DNA of 64,000 nucleotides, from positions 9,657,655 to 9,721,654 of the forward strand of contig OX459104.1 of the NCBI GenBank assembly GCA_949775045.1, in the 5' to 3' direction. Shown piece by piece: positions 59,801 through 63,763 of this stretch (its first letter is position 1; every line of letters begins with the position of its first letter). The position numbers and the translations under genes are program-made. A model generated the notes under the pieces. That model saw nothing but the letters and a program-made list of their open reading frames with translations, was not told the DNA's origin and searched no databases. This DNA comes from Metridium senile. Taxonomy: Eukaryota > Cnidaria > Anthozoa > Actiniaria > Metridiidae.

Positions 59801-62800
59801 TCTTTTTGCCACTTTTAAAACCATTGAAAAACAATATATACACTCGTTTATTTCGTACAAAATTACCAAATACTACGAATTTCTTTTTGCTTTTTGCAAT
59901 TGGACTTCAGCTCGATCAGATTGTAAAAACCTCGAATACCATCAATTTCTTTCTCAAGACTACACAACCTCAGATCACAAAAAGTCAACACCCATTCTTT
60001 TTATTCAGATGTCAACGAATGCGAGCCTACAAGTGATTGTATGCATAACTGCGAAAATACAGTAGGAAGCTATCGATGCAGCTGTAAGAAATACTTTAAA
60101 GTTGATCCAACGGACTCCAAAAAATGTGTTGGTAAGTTATTTAATTAATTTAGTTGTTGGTGCGAAGGTTTATTTGAATTCCTGTCGACCTTGTTACTAG
60201 TATAATTTAAGTAACGCTTGGTACTTGTGAAAGATATAATCTAAGCTACAATGATAGCTATATTTTTAAATTTAGAGGTTGTATTTGTAGCTCTAGTTAT
60301 TTTGTTAGCCCATTCAATTTAGATAGTACAATTTAGTTAATGAGATGGTGTGATGATATGGTTTCATTTTAAGTATACCACAAAGAAAAAGCATATGTGT
60401 ATCGTATATAATTTTCAGCTAAAACACCCTGTAAAAGTGGTAACCATCAATGCCAAGATATTTGCTATGAGTCAAATGGTGTTGCTACTTGTTCTTGTAA
60501 TATGGGATACGAACTACAAGCGGACCGCAAGACTTGTTCAGGTAATATACGTACCATCCACATATCTTGATTTTGCTTAGCTTACAGAACACAGCCTACG
60601 TCCTTGTGAAGTTTTGGGAACATCAAGATGTTTGGTTCCTGCTTATATACCAAAAACATGACCTAGACAAAAAAGAAAGGTGTCACACTCTTTACAAAAC
60701 AGGAACCCCAACACCCGATTTTTTTCCAAAACTCGAAAACAATTCCTCTATAGCAGGCAACATTTTGCTACCTATTACACTCATTAGGTGGTGCAATTGT
60801 ACAGGTATATATATATTCCACAACATTTACACAAATCAAGTGCGATTAATGGATTTGTATATATAGAGTGGTTTTCATTTGTGTACCCTTAGTGATAACA
60901 AAGTATAATCACAGCATGACTCAAAATATACAGGTTTTTCTTTGGCACATAAAATTTAGTACACAATACATACAATATAACTAAATGTAATCCAATTTAT
61001 TTGTTAGATATTGATGAGTGTAAGATAAATAAAAACAGATGTAACCAGCTCTGCCAAAATACACAAGGAGGTTATGACTGCACCTGTATCAATGGTTTTC
61101 GTCTCAGTGGTGATAATGTTACTTGTATTGGTGAGTAACGATACTATCAATTTCTACTAATCTAGTCAATCTTTTAGAAATAAGGTAAACCATATTTGTC
61201 ACTATTTGTAAAACATTCCATGTTTATTTATTCAAGATATCAACGAATGCATTGAATGGACGTTCAACTGCTTTACCTCACAACGATGTGAAAATACCAT
61301 GGGTTCTTATGGATGTAAATGCGATGATGGTTTGTATTGGATCGATAACAGATGTCAAGGTAAGGAATAATGTTTTAATATTTTAAGAAAATCCAGATTC
61401 CTGTGTTGAAATAAAATCTAGACAAATGGGCAAATGTTAAAACAAATAGCTTGGTAACAAATCAAGTTAACTTTGAATTGAGCACTTTCCTTCTTTACAT
61501 TATCTAGAGCTACCAACAGGAGAAAAAGTACCAACACAACCGCCACCACCACAACCTCCAACTCCTTCAGAACAAGATATTTATAACTCCGTGAATGTGA
61601 CAGTAAGACAATTAAACATATCGGAGGTAAATATATAGAATAAATAACAAAGGCGCTGAGAATGTATCTTATATACAACATACCGTTTCACTGTTTCGTT
61701 CAGTGACCATGCATGATATAGTTCCAAGTCGAGGCTCGATTTGCTGAGTATAGCAAAACTATATATAATTTATCACGTGCAGCAACTCGAACCTCGAATT
61801 TGAACTATTTTTTTGTGGACATTAAACGGAAACGTGAAAAGGTCTATATATTAAAGATATTTTACGAGCTAATGGGCAGCAGCGAGCGATGAAGACATTT
61901 TCAAGACGAGCAGACAGAATCCGTCTCTCCAAGCGCCCATGTATTATTCTGGATATTACATTATTACCACTAGTGATAACGAGAAGATAACGTTTTAAGC
62001 CATAAGCGGCTAAAAAAATGCTGTGTAGCCATATTTTTAAGTGACAAATATTATATCGTTGAAAAATCTAATTCATTTTAATAATATTTATATAACTAGC
62101 TTTAAAGGCTGTATCACCATATCACTCATCTTATAATATGATAACGTAAATATCTGTCGCTATCTGCATGCAGCATGCAGCATCTTATTTGATAGCTTAC
62201 GCATATCTTTTTAATATCCGCAAATACAACTATGTTTCAATTGTCAAATTTCTACCTCTGTTTATAGTGGGATTTACAAATGGACACCGCGTTTAAGAAG
62301 GGCGTTGCTCGAGAAGTGACTACCTTTTGTGCAAAGGGGAACAACTGTAAACCTCTAAATCATAGAGAAAGGTAACATATTCCTTAAAAGTAAAACAAAA
62401 ATACTAAATGATAATATTAATATTAATATCTTATTTTTAGTGCATTCCGATATTTCTCGATATCCTTGGATTTAACATTTTTCTCTTCAGATTTATTGAG
62501 ATATTTTTTTTGTCTCAAATTCTTTGTAGGCGATCAAACAGCTATGTCGTCTTCACTTTACAACAAGTCCTCCTTCTTCCAGGGTTTCCAGTTCAGATTT
62601 ACGACTCAATGCAAGGCGACTACAATGCTATTGTAGCATGTTATGTTAATTTCCCATCAGATAATAATACGATTGATGGTGATTTACTTGCCAAAATCAT
62701 CAACGGTTCCCTTGGCCGTATTGGTAAAGATATTGGCAAGTTGGTATTGTCAGTATCTATGAACCAGCATAGAGAAGAAGTTACAACAGAATCATCACAC

Positions 62801-63763
62801 ACAACATCGTCGACAATTCCTGATGATAGTAACTGGCTTTATATCATTATTGGAAGCTCAGTAGCTGGAGTTGTTCTGATTGCTATTGTGGTTATATCTA
62901 TAGTGGTTTTAAGGTAGGTTAATTGAATATTATAAATTATCCAATTATTTAATCTTATATTTTTCGATGTTTGTCAGCTATCTAATATCTATCTATCGAT
63001 TGGTTGACTGATTGATAGATTGATTTATTGACTGATTGATTGATTTGTAAATGTATTTTTTACGAGTTTACGGTCGACTAATATGGGATTTTCATACATT
63101 ATTTTGTCTCCTTTAGAATGCCCGTTTTAGAAATTTTAATGTTTACCAATTGTTAACTATAATCAATTTTCTTTTCTATACTAAATTAAGCTAAATGACG
63201 TGATAGTTGACTTTAAAAATGATGGTAATTACTCTGCCATTCCTTCGTCATGTTACCACATCTTATTTTAATCACCAGCATATCATTCCCATAATGATTA
63301 TAGTTATAGTTATCACCGGTATTAACATAGAGCTAATGTAAGTTATATAGAGCGGTTTTCGTACGAGTGGGAAACTGACCGTACCGTACCGTAGCCGTAA
63401 CCGTACCGTAAGTTCTATAAAAACACTTGAAAATTCTACAGTAACAGTACCGTAACTGTGAGGTAAATATTACGGCCAGTTTCCCACTCATACGAAAACC
63501 GCTCTATATAACTTACATTAGACTTTACGTTATCATTAGCATAATTAGCATAATTATCATAACTAGCTATATATCTACACTGCTGCCATTTTGAGTTCAA
63601 AAACAATATTAATTGCATAAATTTACATTGCTGTCAACATAGATATTACAAGACACAGACCAAGAAAAAGGAAATGGTCCATAATGTGACACTAGTGGCA
63701 ATGCACCGATATGGCGAACCTGTGTTCTACAATAATCCAGCCTTAGGACAAGAACATGAGTAA
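16315..63763 (+). CDS. Mucin-like CUB/FN3/NIDO/AMOP/VWD/EGF membrane protein
   Basis: A multi-exon gene assembled by domain reading and GT-AG sites. The exons, described below, are 16315-16480, 19630-19841, 37701-38030, 38305-38586, 39813-39993, 40473-40651, 41665-41931, 42191-42223, 42906-43054, 43243-43431, 43558-43695, 43937-44037, 44269-44364, 48844-49415, 49609-49827, 50088-50417, 51834-52088, 55208-55410, 58930-59266, 59592-59711, 60009-60131, 60419-60541, 61008-61130, 61237-61359, 61508-61626, 62268-62371, 62530-62913, 63643-63763. They sum to 5,579 bases, and every junction phase agrees, giving about 1,858 codons plus stop. The 5' exon(s) with start codon and signal peptide are not identified. 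NIDO-AMOP-VWD followed by EGFs and a membrane anchor is the core of MUC4-like proteins. CUB/FN3 extensions occur in coral mucin-like matrix proteins. Likely role: an adhesive extracellular or surface protein. Confidence 0.93.
17961..18140. mobile_element. Inverted-repeat MITE, ~180 bp
   Basis: CTTATTCTAGACTGCAAAAC ... ACGTGAAAACTCAGAGGAAGCG is mirrored by CGCTTCCTCGGAGTTTTCACGT ... TTTTGCAGTCTAAACTTATT (each given in part). No clear target duplication was determined. Confidence 0.75.
18770..19020 (+). repeat. Degenerate SINE-like copy, same family as 45.36 kb
   Basis: Shares GAATGCTAATGA...TGATGAC at its start and TAAATTATTTCxAAGTCTGATGTT near its end with 45,355-45,600, followed here by a G-run. 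The tRNA-like middle is not preserved. Confidence 0.5.
19630..19841 (+). CDS. Exon: CUB1, second half
   Basis: Acceptor CAATAG at 19,624-19,629, donor GTAAGT. Enters in phase 2, leaves in phase 1. The frame reads [20 protein letters not shown], then [19 protein letters not shown], giving the fourth CUB cysteine (RFCG). The stronger-looking acceptor at 19,585 (GTTATAG) would put the coding frame out of phase with the previous exon. The chosen acceptor makes an in-frame Cys-Ser junction just like CUB2 (39,993/40,473). Confidence 0.82.
20003..20914. mobile_element. TIR element with TA target duplication, 912 bp
   Basis: TA occurs at 20,001-20,002 and 20,915-20,916. The termini GCCTGATTTTCAGAGCGGGC and GCCCGCTCTGAAAATCAGGC are perfect inverses. 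The arms extend about 60 bases (GTCxTACxCTATCxCTTTCTC, CCCCAAACTC). Non-autonomous, Tc1/mariner-like by TSD; no transposase frame was seen. Confidence 0.88.
21249..21348. mobile_element. 100-bp palindromic TTAA element, left arm
   Basis: TTAA occurs at 21,245-21,248 and 21,349-21,352, with termini ATGACG and CGTCAT. The whole unit folds on itself (TAATATCTGCTCT...CCCTTAC against GTAAGGGAG...CAGATATTA). It sits at exactly the TTAA that in the opposite arm carries the 4-kb element at 30,272. Confidence 0.88.
22410..24004. repeat. Satellite: ~14 tandem copies of a 104-bp unit
   Basis: The unit begins GTTCAATATAAATGTTGTAA and includes TATAGCAGTAAACAAAACAA and CTACTCTGTTGATGTTTAC. Starts are near 22,418, 22,524, 22,628, 22,812, 22,918, 23,022, 23,126, 23,230, 23,367, 23,470, 23,573, 23,707, 23,813 and 23,917. 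Two copies carry the same extra block (ATACTATAAATATGTCAATA), implying duplication of multi-unit segments. An (AT/AC) microsatellite interrupts the array at about 22,713-22,760. Confidence 0.95.
24005..25495. other. AT-rich unassigned stretch
   Basis: Long A/T runs and short ORFs only. No domain or clear repeat boundary recognised. Confidence 0.45.
25496..25735. promoter_or_regulatory. CpG-rich, promoter-like island (CCAAT and E2F-like motifs)
   Basis: A sharp rise in CG content within AT-rich DNA: GCGCGCGCGTC, then TTCCCGCCGAAA (E2F-like), then ACCAATCAGC (CCAAT box), GCGATGGGCGCGGACG and a GACGTCGGACGTCGGACG tandem. A hairpin at 25,668-25,705 (GCTCCGCTCGCGCGGGC / GCCCGCGAGGGAGC) follows. 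Open frames run across it on both strands, as expected for CG-rich DNA, without a recognised domain. It may be a promoter carried by a transposon; function is inference. Confidence 0.35.
25946..27120. mobile_element. TIR element with 6-bp duplication (ATTTAC)
   Basis: The termini TACGGTGGCCCATAAATGTC and its complement are followed inward by tandem CACGGCAAA(T)CTTTTATTATT units on both sides. ATTTAC flanks both ends. The opposite arm (27,626-27,690, complement) shows the unoccupied site GTACTATTTACCACT with one ATTTAC. The interior is a pyrimidine-rich tract without a gene. A related 5'-truncated copy lies at about 45,985-47,251. Confidence 0.88.
26828..26906. repeat. Perfect hairpin, ~75 bp
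   Basis: TACCCTGGGTGCCAGAGGAA ... ATTATTTTCC loops onto GGAAAATAATTCCTCTGGCA ... CCCAGGGTA. It lies inside the 25,946-27,120 element and is absent from the related copy at 46 kb, so it is probably a later small insertion. Confidence 0.88.
27692..27882. mobile_element. Short TIR MITE (CGGCTACACGGATCCGG type)
   Basis: CCCGGCTACACGGATCCGGA ... GAAACCGCATACTTTT is mirrored by TATGCGGTTTCAGACGGAT ... TTCTGTAGAAGAGG, with an internal GTCCACACGAATCC / GGATTCGTGTGGAC pair. The right arm of the enclosing element is interrupted here. Confidence 0.7.
28187..29539. mobile_element. 1.35-kb insertion with diverged internal repeats
   Basis: Defined by comparison: the left palindrome arm reads straight through (near 22,080) where the right arm carries this segment. 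GCTGCGAGC near 28,210 and GCTCGCAGC at 29,530 are inverted near the ends. Inside are three diverged copies of a block with TTAGCGCTCGTG ... ATCTCGAATGCGATCGAAT ... CTGGCCATAACTCGTTCGAG (near 28,335, 28,985 and 29,155). No TSD longer than 2 bases is apparent and the class is unknown. Confidence 0.6.
30272..34268. mobile_element. 4.0-kb TTAA element with very long TIRs
   Basis: TTAA occurs at 30,268-30,271 and 34,269-34,272. The termini GAGGCTGTCTCCGTAATAAC are exact inverses. The arms run inward for well over 1 kb each (30,272 to about 31,920; about 32,820 to 34,268). The centre repeats arm material again: a block with CATGATTTCTCCC ... TAAATAATGACTC occurs at about 31,610, 32,480 and 33,120, and a CTTCTACAGTAATGAGCAGA block occurs inverted at about 32,000 and directly at 32,720. 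Long G or C runs lie in every copy. No coding region was recognised. Confidence 0.9.
34430..35180. other. Unassigned AT-rich stretch
   Basis: No repeat boundary or coding region recognised. One 69-codon plus-strand ORF (34,367-34,576) starts inside the palindrome arm and is considered chance. Confidence 0.4.
35187..35514 (-). pseudogene. 3' end of an unidentified minus-strand retroelement (tentative)
   Basis: A minus-strand frame of 65 codons (35,317-35,514; ends [11 protein letters not shown]) is followed, on that strand, by a stem-like TGACGCTGGATGGCGTCA motif and then a (TCAAAA)n tail at 35,187-35,208. A coding end followed by a short structured motif and simple tail fits a Penelope-like or other non-LTR element, but the protein is not recognised. 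Confidence 0.3.
35520..37165 (+). pseudogene. Dead CR1/L2-like LINE, RT and 3' region
   Basis: Fragments of reverse transcriptase in shifting plus frames: [20 protein letters not shown] (35,708 onward), [14 protein letters not shown] (about 35,960-36,000), a frameshifted remnant of the [11 protein letters not shown] motif (about 36,140), [11 protein letters not shown] (36,238 onward), then [20 protein letters not shown] and [20 protein letters not shown] (36,630-36,840). The catalytic YADD reads YADK, and several frameshifts and stops are present. The 3' end is an (ATT)n tract near 37,147, as in L2/CR1-type LINEs. It lies in intron 2 on the same strand as the host gene. Confidence 0.82.
37701..38030 (+). 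CDS. Exon: fibronectin type III domain 1
   Basis: Acceptor TTTGTTTGCAG, donor GTATGA, phase 1 on both sides, so the domain is a single symmetrical module. The frame reads [20 protein letters not shown], then [18 protein letters not shown], then [18 protein letters not shown]. The FN3 core Trp, the strand-C Tyr and the L-x-x-x-T-x-Y signature are present. Several N-glycosylation sites (NTS, NVS, NYT, NGT). Confidence 0.92.
38305..38586 (+). CDS. Exon: fibronectin type III domain 2
   Basis: Acceptor TTTATCCTTAG, donor GTAAAT, phase 1-1. A classical FN3: [40 protein letters not shown], then [20 protein letters not shown] and RSVYVTTG. The Pro-rich start, Trp, GY, TEY and GEGPRS features are all in place. 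Confidence 0.95.
38587..39812 (+). other. Intron with a TTAA element
   Basis: 1.2 kb. Holds the element at 38,812-39,442. The remainder shows no feature. Confidence 0.8.
38812..39442. mobile_element. TTAA-flanked TIR element, 631 bp
   Basis: TTAA occurs at 38,808-38,811 and 39,443-39,446. The termini are GGTGACTGGCTACTTTTG and CAAAAGTAGCCAGTCATC, inverted with one mismatch. The interior is A/T-rich without ORFs. Confidence 0.85.
39813..39993 (+). CDS. Exon: CUB2, first half
   Basis: Acceptor GATATCTAG, donor GTAGGT, phase 1 in and 2 out. The frame reads [20 protein letters not shown], then [17 protein letters not shown], ending MEEGVNGRC. This is a textbook CUB N-terminal half: Cys, SPNYPxxYP, NCxW. 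Confidence 0.95.
39994..40472 (+). other. Intron, no features
   Basis: 479 bases with short GGTTG/TTGGT-rich low-complexity sequence near 40,150-40,320. Nothing else seen. Confidence 0.7.
40473..40651 (+). CDS. Exon: CUB2, second half
   Basis: Acceptor TTTAAAAG, donor GTAAGA, phase 2 in and 1 out. The frame reads [20 protein letters not shown], then [20 protein letters not shown], giving the fourth Cys (SCG) and the GFxAxF strand that ends CUB domains. Confidence 0.93.
40652..41664 (+). other. Intron with tandem repeat
   Basis: Contains a small hairpin at 40,796-40,822 (GGAATGCAGAAC/GTTCTGCATTCC), a G-run at about 41,000-41,022 and the tandem repeat at 41,100-41,345. No exon seen. Confidence 0.7.
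41100..41345. repeat. ~65-bp tandem repeat, 3-4 diverged copies
   Basis: Units share AGCTGGGAATCA, GCTTGTCTGATAAATCAGCA and TTATTCTTGATATAT. The last copy is partial. Confidence 0.8.
41665..41931 (+). CDS. Exon: fibronectin type III domain 3
   Basis: Acceptor AATACAG, donor GTAAGT, phase 1-1. The frame reads [39 protein letters not shown], then [16 protein letters not shown]. An FN3 with core Trp, FxIxY strand and L-x-P-x-T-x-Y. N-glycosylation sites NGT and NST. Confidence 0.9.
42191..42223 (+). CDS. Micro-exon: Thr/Pro linker (11 codons)
   Basis: Acceptor TTTTTCTAG, donor GTATTA, phase 1-1, coding [11 protein letters not shown]. It keeps frame between FN3-3 and the NIDO exon and looks like an O-glycosylated hinge. 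Because it is symmetrical it could be skipped without a frameshift. Confidence 0.7.
42224..42905 (+). other. Intron with G-run repeat element
   Basis: A run of about 25 G starts at 42,358 and a C-rich block at about 42,752-42,778 mirrors it (CCGCCCCGGGG...GGTACTCCC versus GAGTACCCACCCCC...CCCCGGGG). Between them degenerate TGTCATAAACAGGGTAT units repeat about seven times (42,415-42,720). A dispersed element; a fragment occurs at 3,890. Confidence 0.75.
42906..43054 (+). CDS. Exon: NIDO domain, part 1
   Basis: Acceptor GTTCAATAG, donor GTGAGT, phase 1 in and 0 out. Codes [20 protein letters not shown] ... [19 protein letters not shown]. The YDYGxxxGD start and the GFIF strand match the opening of nidogen-type NIDO domains. 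Confidence 0.85.
43243..43431 (+). CDS. Exon: NIDO domain, part 2
   Basis: Phase 0-0, 63 codons. Codes [20 protein letters not shown], then [20 protein letters not shown], then YHVYET. The APFWSxxD block is the hallmark of NIDO. Confidence 0.93.
43558..43695 (+). CDS. Exon: NIDO domain, part 3
   Basis: Phase 0-0, 46 codons. [20 protein letters not shown], then [17 protein letters not shown]. The ATWVLVVTW strand is a NIDO core strand. Confidence 0.92.
43937..44037 (+). CDS. Exon: NIDO domain, part 4
   Basis: Acceptor TGTTTTCAG, donor GTACGT, phase 0 in and 2 out. Codes [27 protein letters not shown]. NTFQAVLxTDGxxTFAxFNYP is the most conserved NIDO motif. Confidence 0.95.
44269..44364 (+). 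CDS. Exon: NIDO domain, part 5
   Basis: Acceptor TTTTATAG, donor GTGAAA, phase 2-2. [20 protein letters not shown] closes the NIDO fold. The junction to the next exon gives Arg-Ser-Gly, as in the S-x-x-x-N ending of NIDO domains. Confidence 0.9.
45155..45220. repeat. Perfect hairpin, ~65 bp
   Basis: GTGTTTTATCAGGTTTAAAA / TTTTAAACCTGATAAAACAC with CCxxxGGGC...GCCC around the loop. A similar but diverged hairpin (GTTTTATCAAG...CTTGATAAAC) is at about 48,290-48,360. Confidence 0.88.
45355..45600 (+). repeat. tRNA-derived SINE-like element
   Basis: The tRNA-like head at 45,408-45,484 has A-box TGGCATAATGG (45,417-45,427) and B-box GGTTCGAATCC (45,462-45,472), with correct spacing for RNA polymerase III internal promoters. 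The acceptor arms pair poorly. The body shares GAATGCTAATGA and TAAATTATTTCTAAGTCTGA with 18,770-19,020, so it is a dispersed family rather than a lone tRNA. Confidence 0.7.
45590..45640. repeat. Hairpin around GCATTATATAATG
   Basis: ATGAGCATTATATAATGxCACATGTGxCATTATATAATGCTTCAT (listed in part) forms a long stem with a CACATGTG centre. Confidence 0.85.
45985..47251. mobile_element. Truncated copy of the 25,946-27,120 element
   Basis: Shares the pyrimidine tract, CGCCATTCCTCTTCCCCCTC, CCACCATCCATG, CAGGTCAATGCTTATCAGTT and the right end (TTTTGCCGTGACAC...GGGCCACCGTA, ending 47,251), with repeated GTGAATAATAAAA(T)ATTTGCC units before it. No left TIR was found, so it is 5' truncated. Long plus-strand ORFs across the tract (up to 240 codons of Phe/Ile/Leu/Tyr/Ser) are low-complexity artefacts. 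Confidence 0.8.
48366..48480 (-). repeat. tRNA-derived SINE head, minus strand
   Basis: On the minus strand 48,478-48,401 reads GGATGGCACAGTTGGTTAGT ... GAGTTCGATTCC, with A-box TGGCACAGTTGG (48,461-48,472) and B-box at 48,418-48,429. The flanks GGAAAGAAGAA and TTTCTTCTTC are inverted. An adjacent (TA)n tract lies at 48,489. It differs in sequence from the 45.4 kb copy. Confidence 0.65.
48844..49415 (+). CDS. Exon: AMOP domain (190 codons)
   Basis: Acceptor TCAACATAG, donor GTAAGT, phase 2 in and 1 out; the longest exon in the gene. After the NIDO tail ([20 protein letters not shown]) comes the AMOP module: [62 protein letters not shown] and [20 protein letters not shown], ending [11 protein letters not shown]. 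The CPC, the two CC pairs and the RRP...C..Y.PP ending are AMOP signatures. AMOP modules occur in adhesion proteins and in MUC4/SUSD2, directly before VWD as here. Confidence 0.95.
49609..49827 (+). CDS. Exon: VWD domain, first half
   Basis: Acceptor AACATGATAG, donor GTATCT, phase 1-1. Codes [40 protein letters not shown]. The WGDPHFxTxDGxxYxFNGxGEY motif is the von Willebrand factor type D opening, including likely Ca-binding acidic residues. Confidence 0.96.
50088..50417 (+). CDS. Exon: VWD domain, second half
   Basis: Acceptor TTTTCTTGCAG, donor GTAAGT, phase 1-1, 110 codons. Reads [20 protein letters not shown], then [36 protein letters not shown], then TIHFEFGQK. [19 protein letters not shown] is the VWD C-terminal signature shared with MUC4. 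Six or more Asn glycosylation sites. Confidence 0.96.
50477..51458. mobile_element. TA-flanked TIR element, 982 bp
   Basis: TA occurs at 50,475-50,476 and 51,459-51,460. The termini CAGTATGTTGTCCAGTTTCG and (complement of right) CAGTATGTTGCCCAGTTTCG are inverted, followed by TGACA. Non-autonomous, mariner-like by TSD. Confidence 0.88.
50660..51055. mobile_element. Inner TA-flanked MITE sharing the CCCAGTTTCGTGACA terminus
   Basis: TA occurs at 50,658-50,659 and 51,056-51,057. The termini GGTGCCCAGTTTCGTGACA and (complement) GGTGCCCAGTTTCATGACA are inverted. A second internal copy (GGCCCAGTTTCGTGACACG) lies at 50,681. Either nested insertion of a related element or an internal repeat of the outer one. 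Confidence 0.75.
51834..52088 (+). CDS. Exon: mucin-4-type segment after VWD
   Basis: Acceptor TTTTCTAAG, donor GTAAGT, phase 1-1, 85 codons. The junction makes [22 protein letters not shown], then [20 protein letters not shown] and [19 protein letters not shown]. The W-x-V...SLFxY motif and the C-GDD-x-x-C-x-F-D block follow VWD in MUC4/SUSD2 relatives. Confidence 0.92.
52460..53813. mobile_element. TIR element with ~460-bp arms and 7-bp TSD
   Basis: ATATAAC flanks both ends (52,453-52,459 and 53,814-53,820). The termini CAAGGGCGCC / GGCGCCCTTG begin arms of about 460 bases that are nearly identical (52,460-52,915 and 53,345-53,813). Two mirrored ORFs (52,560-52,757 minus, 53,505-53,705 plus) are the same arm sequence read twice and are not evidence of a gene. 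The centre (52,915-53,345) has no transposase. Confidence 0.92.
54967..55154. repeat. 188-bp near-perfect palindrome
   Basis: AAGCATTAGAAGATATTTTC ... CACGAGCTGAAAGCGAGTG-type loop ... GAAAATATCTTCTAATGCTT. Only a few mismatches (TTGGGATTG against CAATCCCGC). It lies 53 bases upstream of the exon at 55,208, a position where folding could mask the branch site. Confidence 0.93.
55208..55410 (+). CDS. Exon: Ig/cadherin-like module, part 1
   Basis: Acceptor TTGTTTTCAG, donor GTAAGT, phase 1 in and 0 out. Codes [61 protein letters not shown] PPxF start, a TAEDADGD motif and a final ISVSW strand suggest a cadherin-like or Ig-like fold as found in MUC4-type proteins before the EGFs. It continues in the next exon ([15 protein letters not shown]). 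Confidence 0.85.
55424..55920. mobile_element. TIR MITE, ~497 bp
   Basis: ATAGACCGATCCAAGGTTAT ... GCCGCCAT, GGGGGTGCAGAA ... GGGGCGAGCAGTAAATGTATG mirrored by CATACATTTACTGCTCGCCC ... GGATCGGTCTAT. Abuts the donor site by only 13 bases and abuts the next element directly. Confidence 0.87.
55921..56342. mobile_element. Palindromic MITE, ~420 bp
   Basis: TTGGCCATGTTCTAAACGAG ... CTGGGTACTAGTTTCTAGA mirrored by TCTAGAAACTAGTACCCAG ... AGAACATTGCCAA. The exact centre is GAGGGACAGCTGTCCCTC (near 56,130), so the element is palindromic throughout. Confidence 0.87.
56883..57050 (+). other. Small acidic ORF (55 codons) inside a transposon
   Basis: ATG at 56,883, TAA at 57,048. It starts [20 protein letters not shown] and continues Glu/Ser/Asp-rich to [17 protein letters not shown]. 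Highly acidic N-termini are common in transposases and nuclear proteins. It runs into the tandem ATCGAATxAATATTGCT repeat, where the frame closes. It may be an exon remnant of a transposase or of a captured host gene. Confidence 0.35.
57037..57215. repeat. 21-22 bp tandem repeat, ~8 copies
   Basis: Units of the form TATCGAATxAATATTGCTCGAA repeat from 57,040 to about 57,190 and then degrade. Confidence 0.9.
58930..59266 (+). CDS. Exon: end of Ig-like module plus EGF 1 and EGF 2
   Basis: Acceptor ATTTCCTACAG, donor GTATAT, phase 0 in and 1 out. Reads [20 protein letters not shown], then EGF1 ([16 protein letters not shown] ... [15 protein letters not shown]), then EGF2 ([20 protein letters not shown] ... 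[17 protein letters not shown]). The six-Cys spacing is intact in both. EGF2 has the [16 protein letters not shown] form known from thrombospondin and mucin-like proteins. Confidence 0.95.
59267..59591 (+). other. Intron, no features supported
   Basis: 325 bases. A cryptic exon-like stretch at about 59,371-59,432 was examined and rejected on phase. Confidence 0.7.
59592..59711 (+). CDS. Exon: calcium-binding EGF 3
   Basis: Acceptor TTTTTTAG, donor GTATCT, phase 1-1. [32 protein letters not shown] ... TCEG. D-I-D-E-C start plus the NTPGSYxC hydroxylation and Ca-site pattern. Confidence 0.97.
60009..60131 (+). CDS. Exon: calcium-binding EGF 4
   Basis: Acceptor TTTATTCAG, donor GTAAGT, phase 1-1. 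[32 protein letters not shown] ... KCVG. The usual GY/GF after CxC is replaced by KYF. Confidence 0.96.
60419..60541 (+). CDS. Exon: EGF 5 (not calcium-binding type)
   Basis: Acceptor AATTTTCAG, donor GTAATA, phase 1-1. [40 protein letters not shown]. It lacks the D-x-D/N-E motif at its start, so Ca binding is not expected. Confidence 0.95.
60542..61007 (+). other. Intron, no features
   Basis: 466 bases, AT-rich. A 99-codon frame at 60,567-60,866 has no homology signature. Confidence 0.7.
61008..61130 (+). CDS. Exon: calcium-binding EGF 6
   Basis: Acceptor TTTGTTAG, donor GTGAGT, phase 1-1. [40 protein letters not shown]. Confidence 0.97.
61237..61359 (+). CDS. Exon: calcium-binding EGF 7
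   Basis: Acceptor TTATTCAAG, donor GTAAGG, phase 1-1. [40 protein letters not shown]. The last of the EGF string. Confidence 0.96.
61508..61626 (+). CDS. Exon: Pro-rich linker and start of SEA-like region
   Basis: Acceptor ACATTATCTAG, donor GTAAAT, phase 1 in and 0 out. [20 protein letters not shown] is a proline hinge, then [20 protein letters not shown], which opens a SEA-like fold. Confidence 0.88.
61627..62267 (+). other. Intron with a short palindrome
   Basis: An inverted pair at about 61,720-61,808 (TAGTTCxAAGTCGAGGxTCGA against TCGAACCTCGAATTTGAACTA). Nothing else recognised. Confidence 0.6.
62268..62371 (+). CDS. Exon: SEA-like region, middle
   Basis: Acceptor TGTTTATAG, donor GTAACA, phase 0 in and 2 out. 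[35 protein letters not shown]. The first helix of a SEA-like or MUC4-tail domain (x-F-x-x-x-V-A-x-E). Confidence 0.88.
62530..62913 (+). CDS. Exon: SEA-like end, stalk and transmembrane helix
   Basis: Acceptor TCTTTGTAG, donor GTAGGT, phase 2-2, 128 codons. [58 protein letters not shown] continue the SEA-like fold; a Thr/Ser stalk ([18 protein letters not shown]) follows; then the membrane helix (about [20 protein letters not shown], continuing ISIVVL). No GSVVV-type autocleavage site is seen. Confidence 0.93.
62914..63642 (+). other. Last intron, with a hairpin MITE
   Basis: A GATT/TGAT simple repeat at about 62,985-63,045 and the MITE at 63,334-63,521. Otherwise nothing. Confidence 0.75.
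63334..63521. mobile_element. Hairpin MITE, 188 bp
   Basis: TAATGTAAGTTATATAGAGC ... GGTTTTCGTACGAGTGGGAA and the inverse at the right end. The centre carries GTACCGTAxCCGTAACCGTACC repeats. Ends in TAATG/CATTA. 121 bases upstream of the last exon. Confidence 0.9.
63643..63763 (+). CDS. Final exon: cytoplasmic tail and stop
   Basis: Acceptor TCAACATAG, phase 2 in. Reads [39 protein letters not shown], then TAA at 63,761-63,763. The lysine-rich start after the helix is the usual stop-transfer signal. Tyr-containing motifs ([12 protein letters not shown]) could serve as endocytic or signalling sites (inference). Confidence 0.93.
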
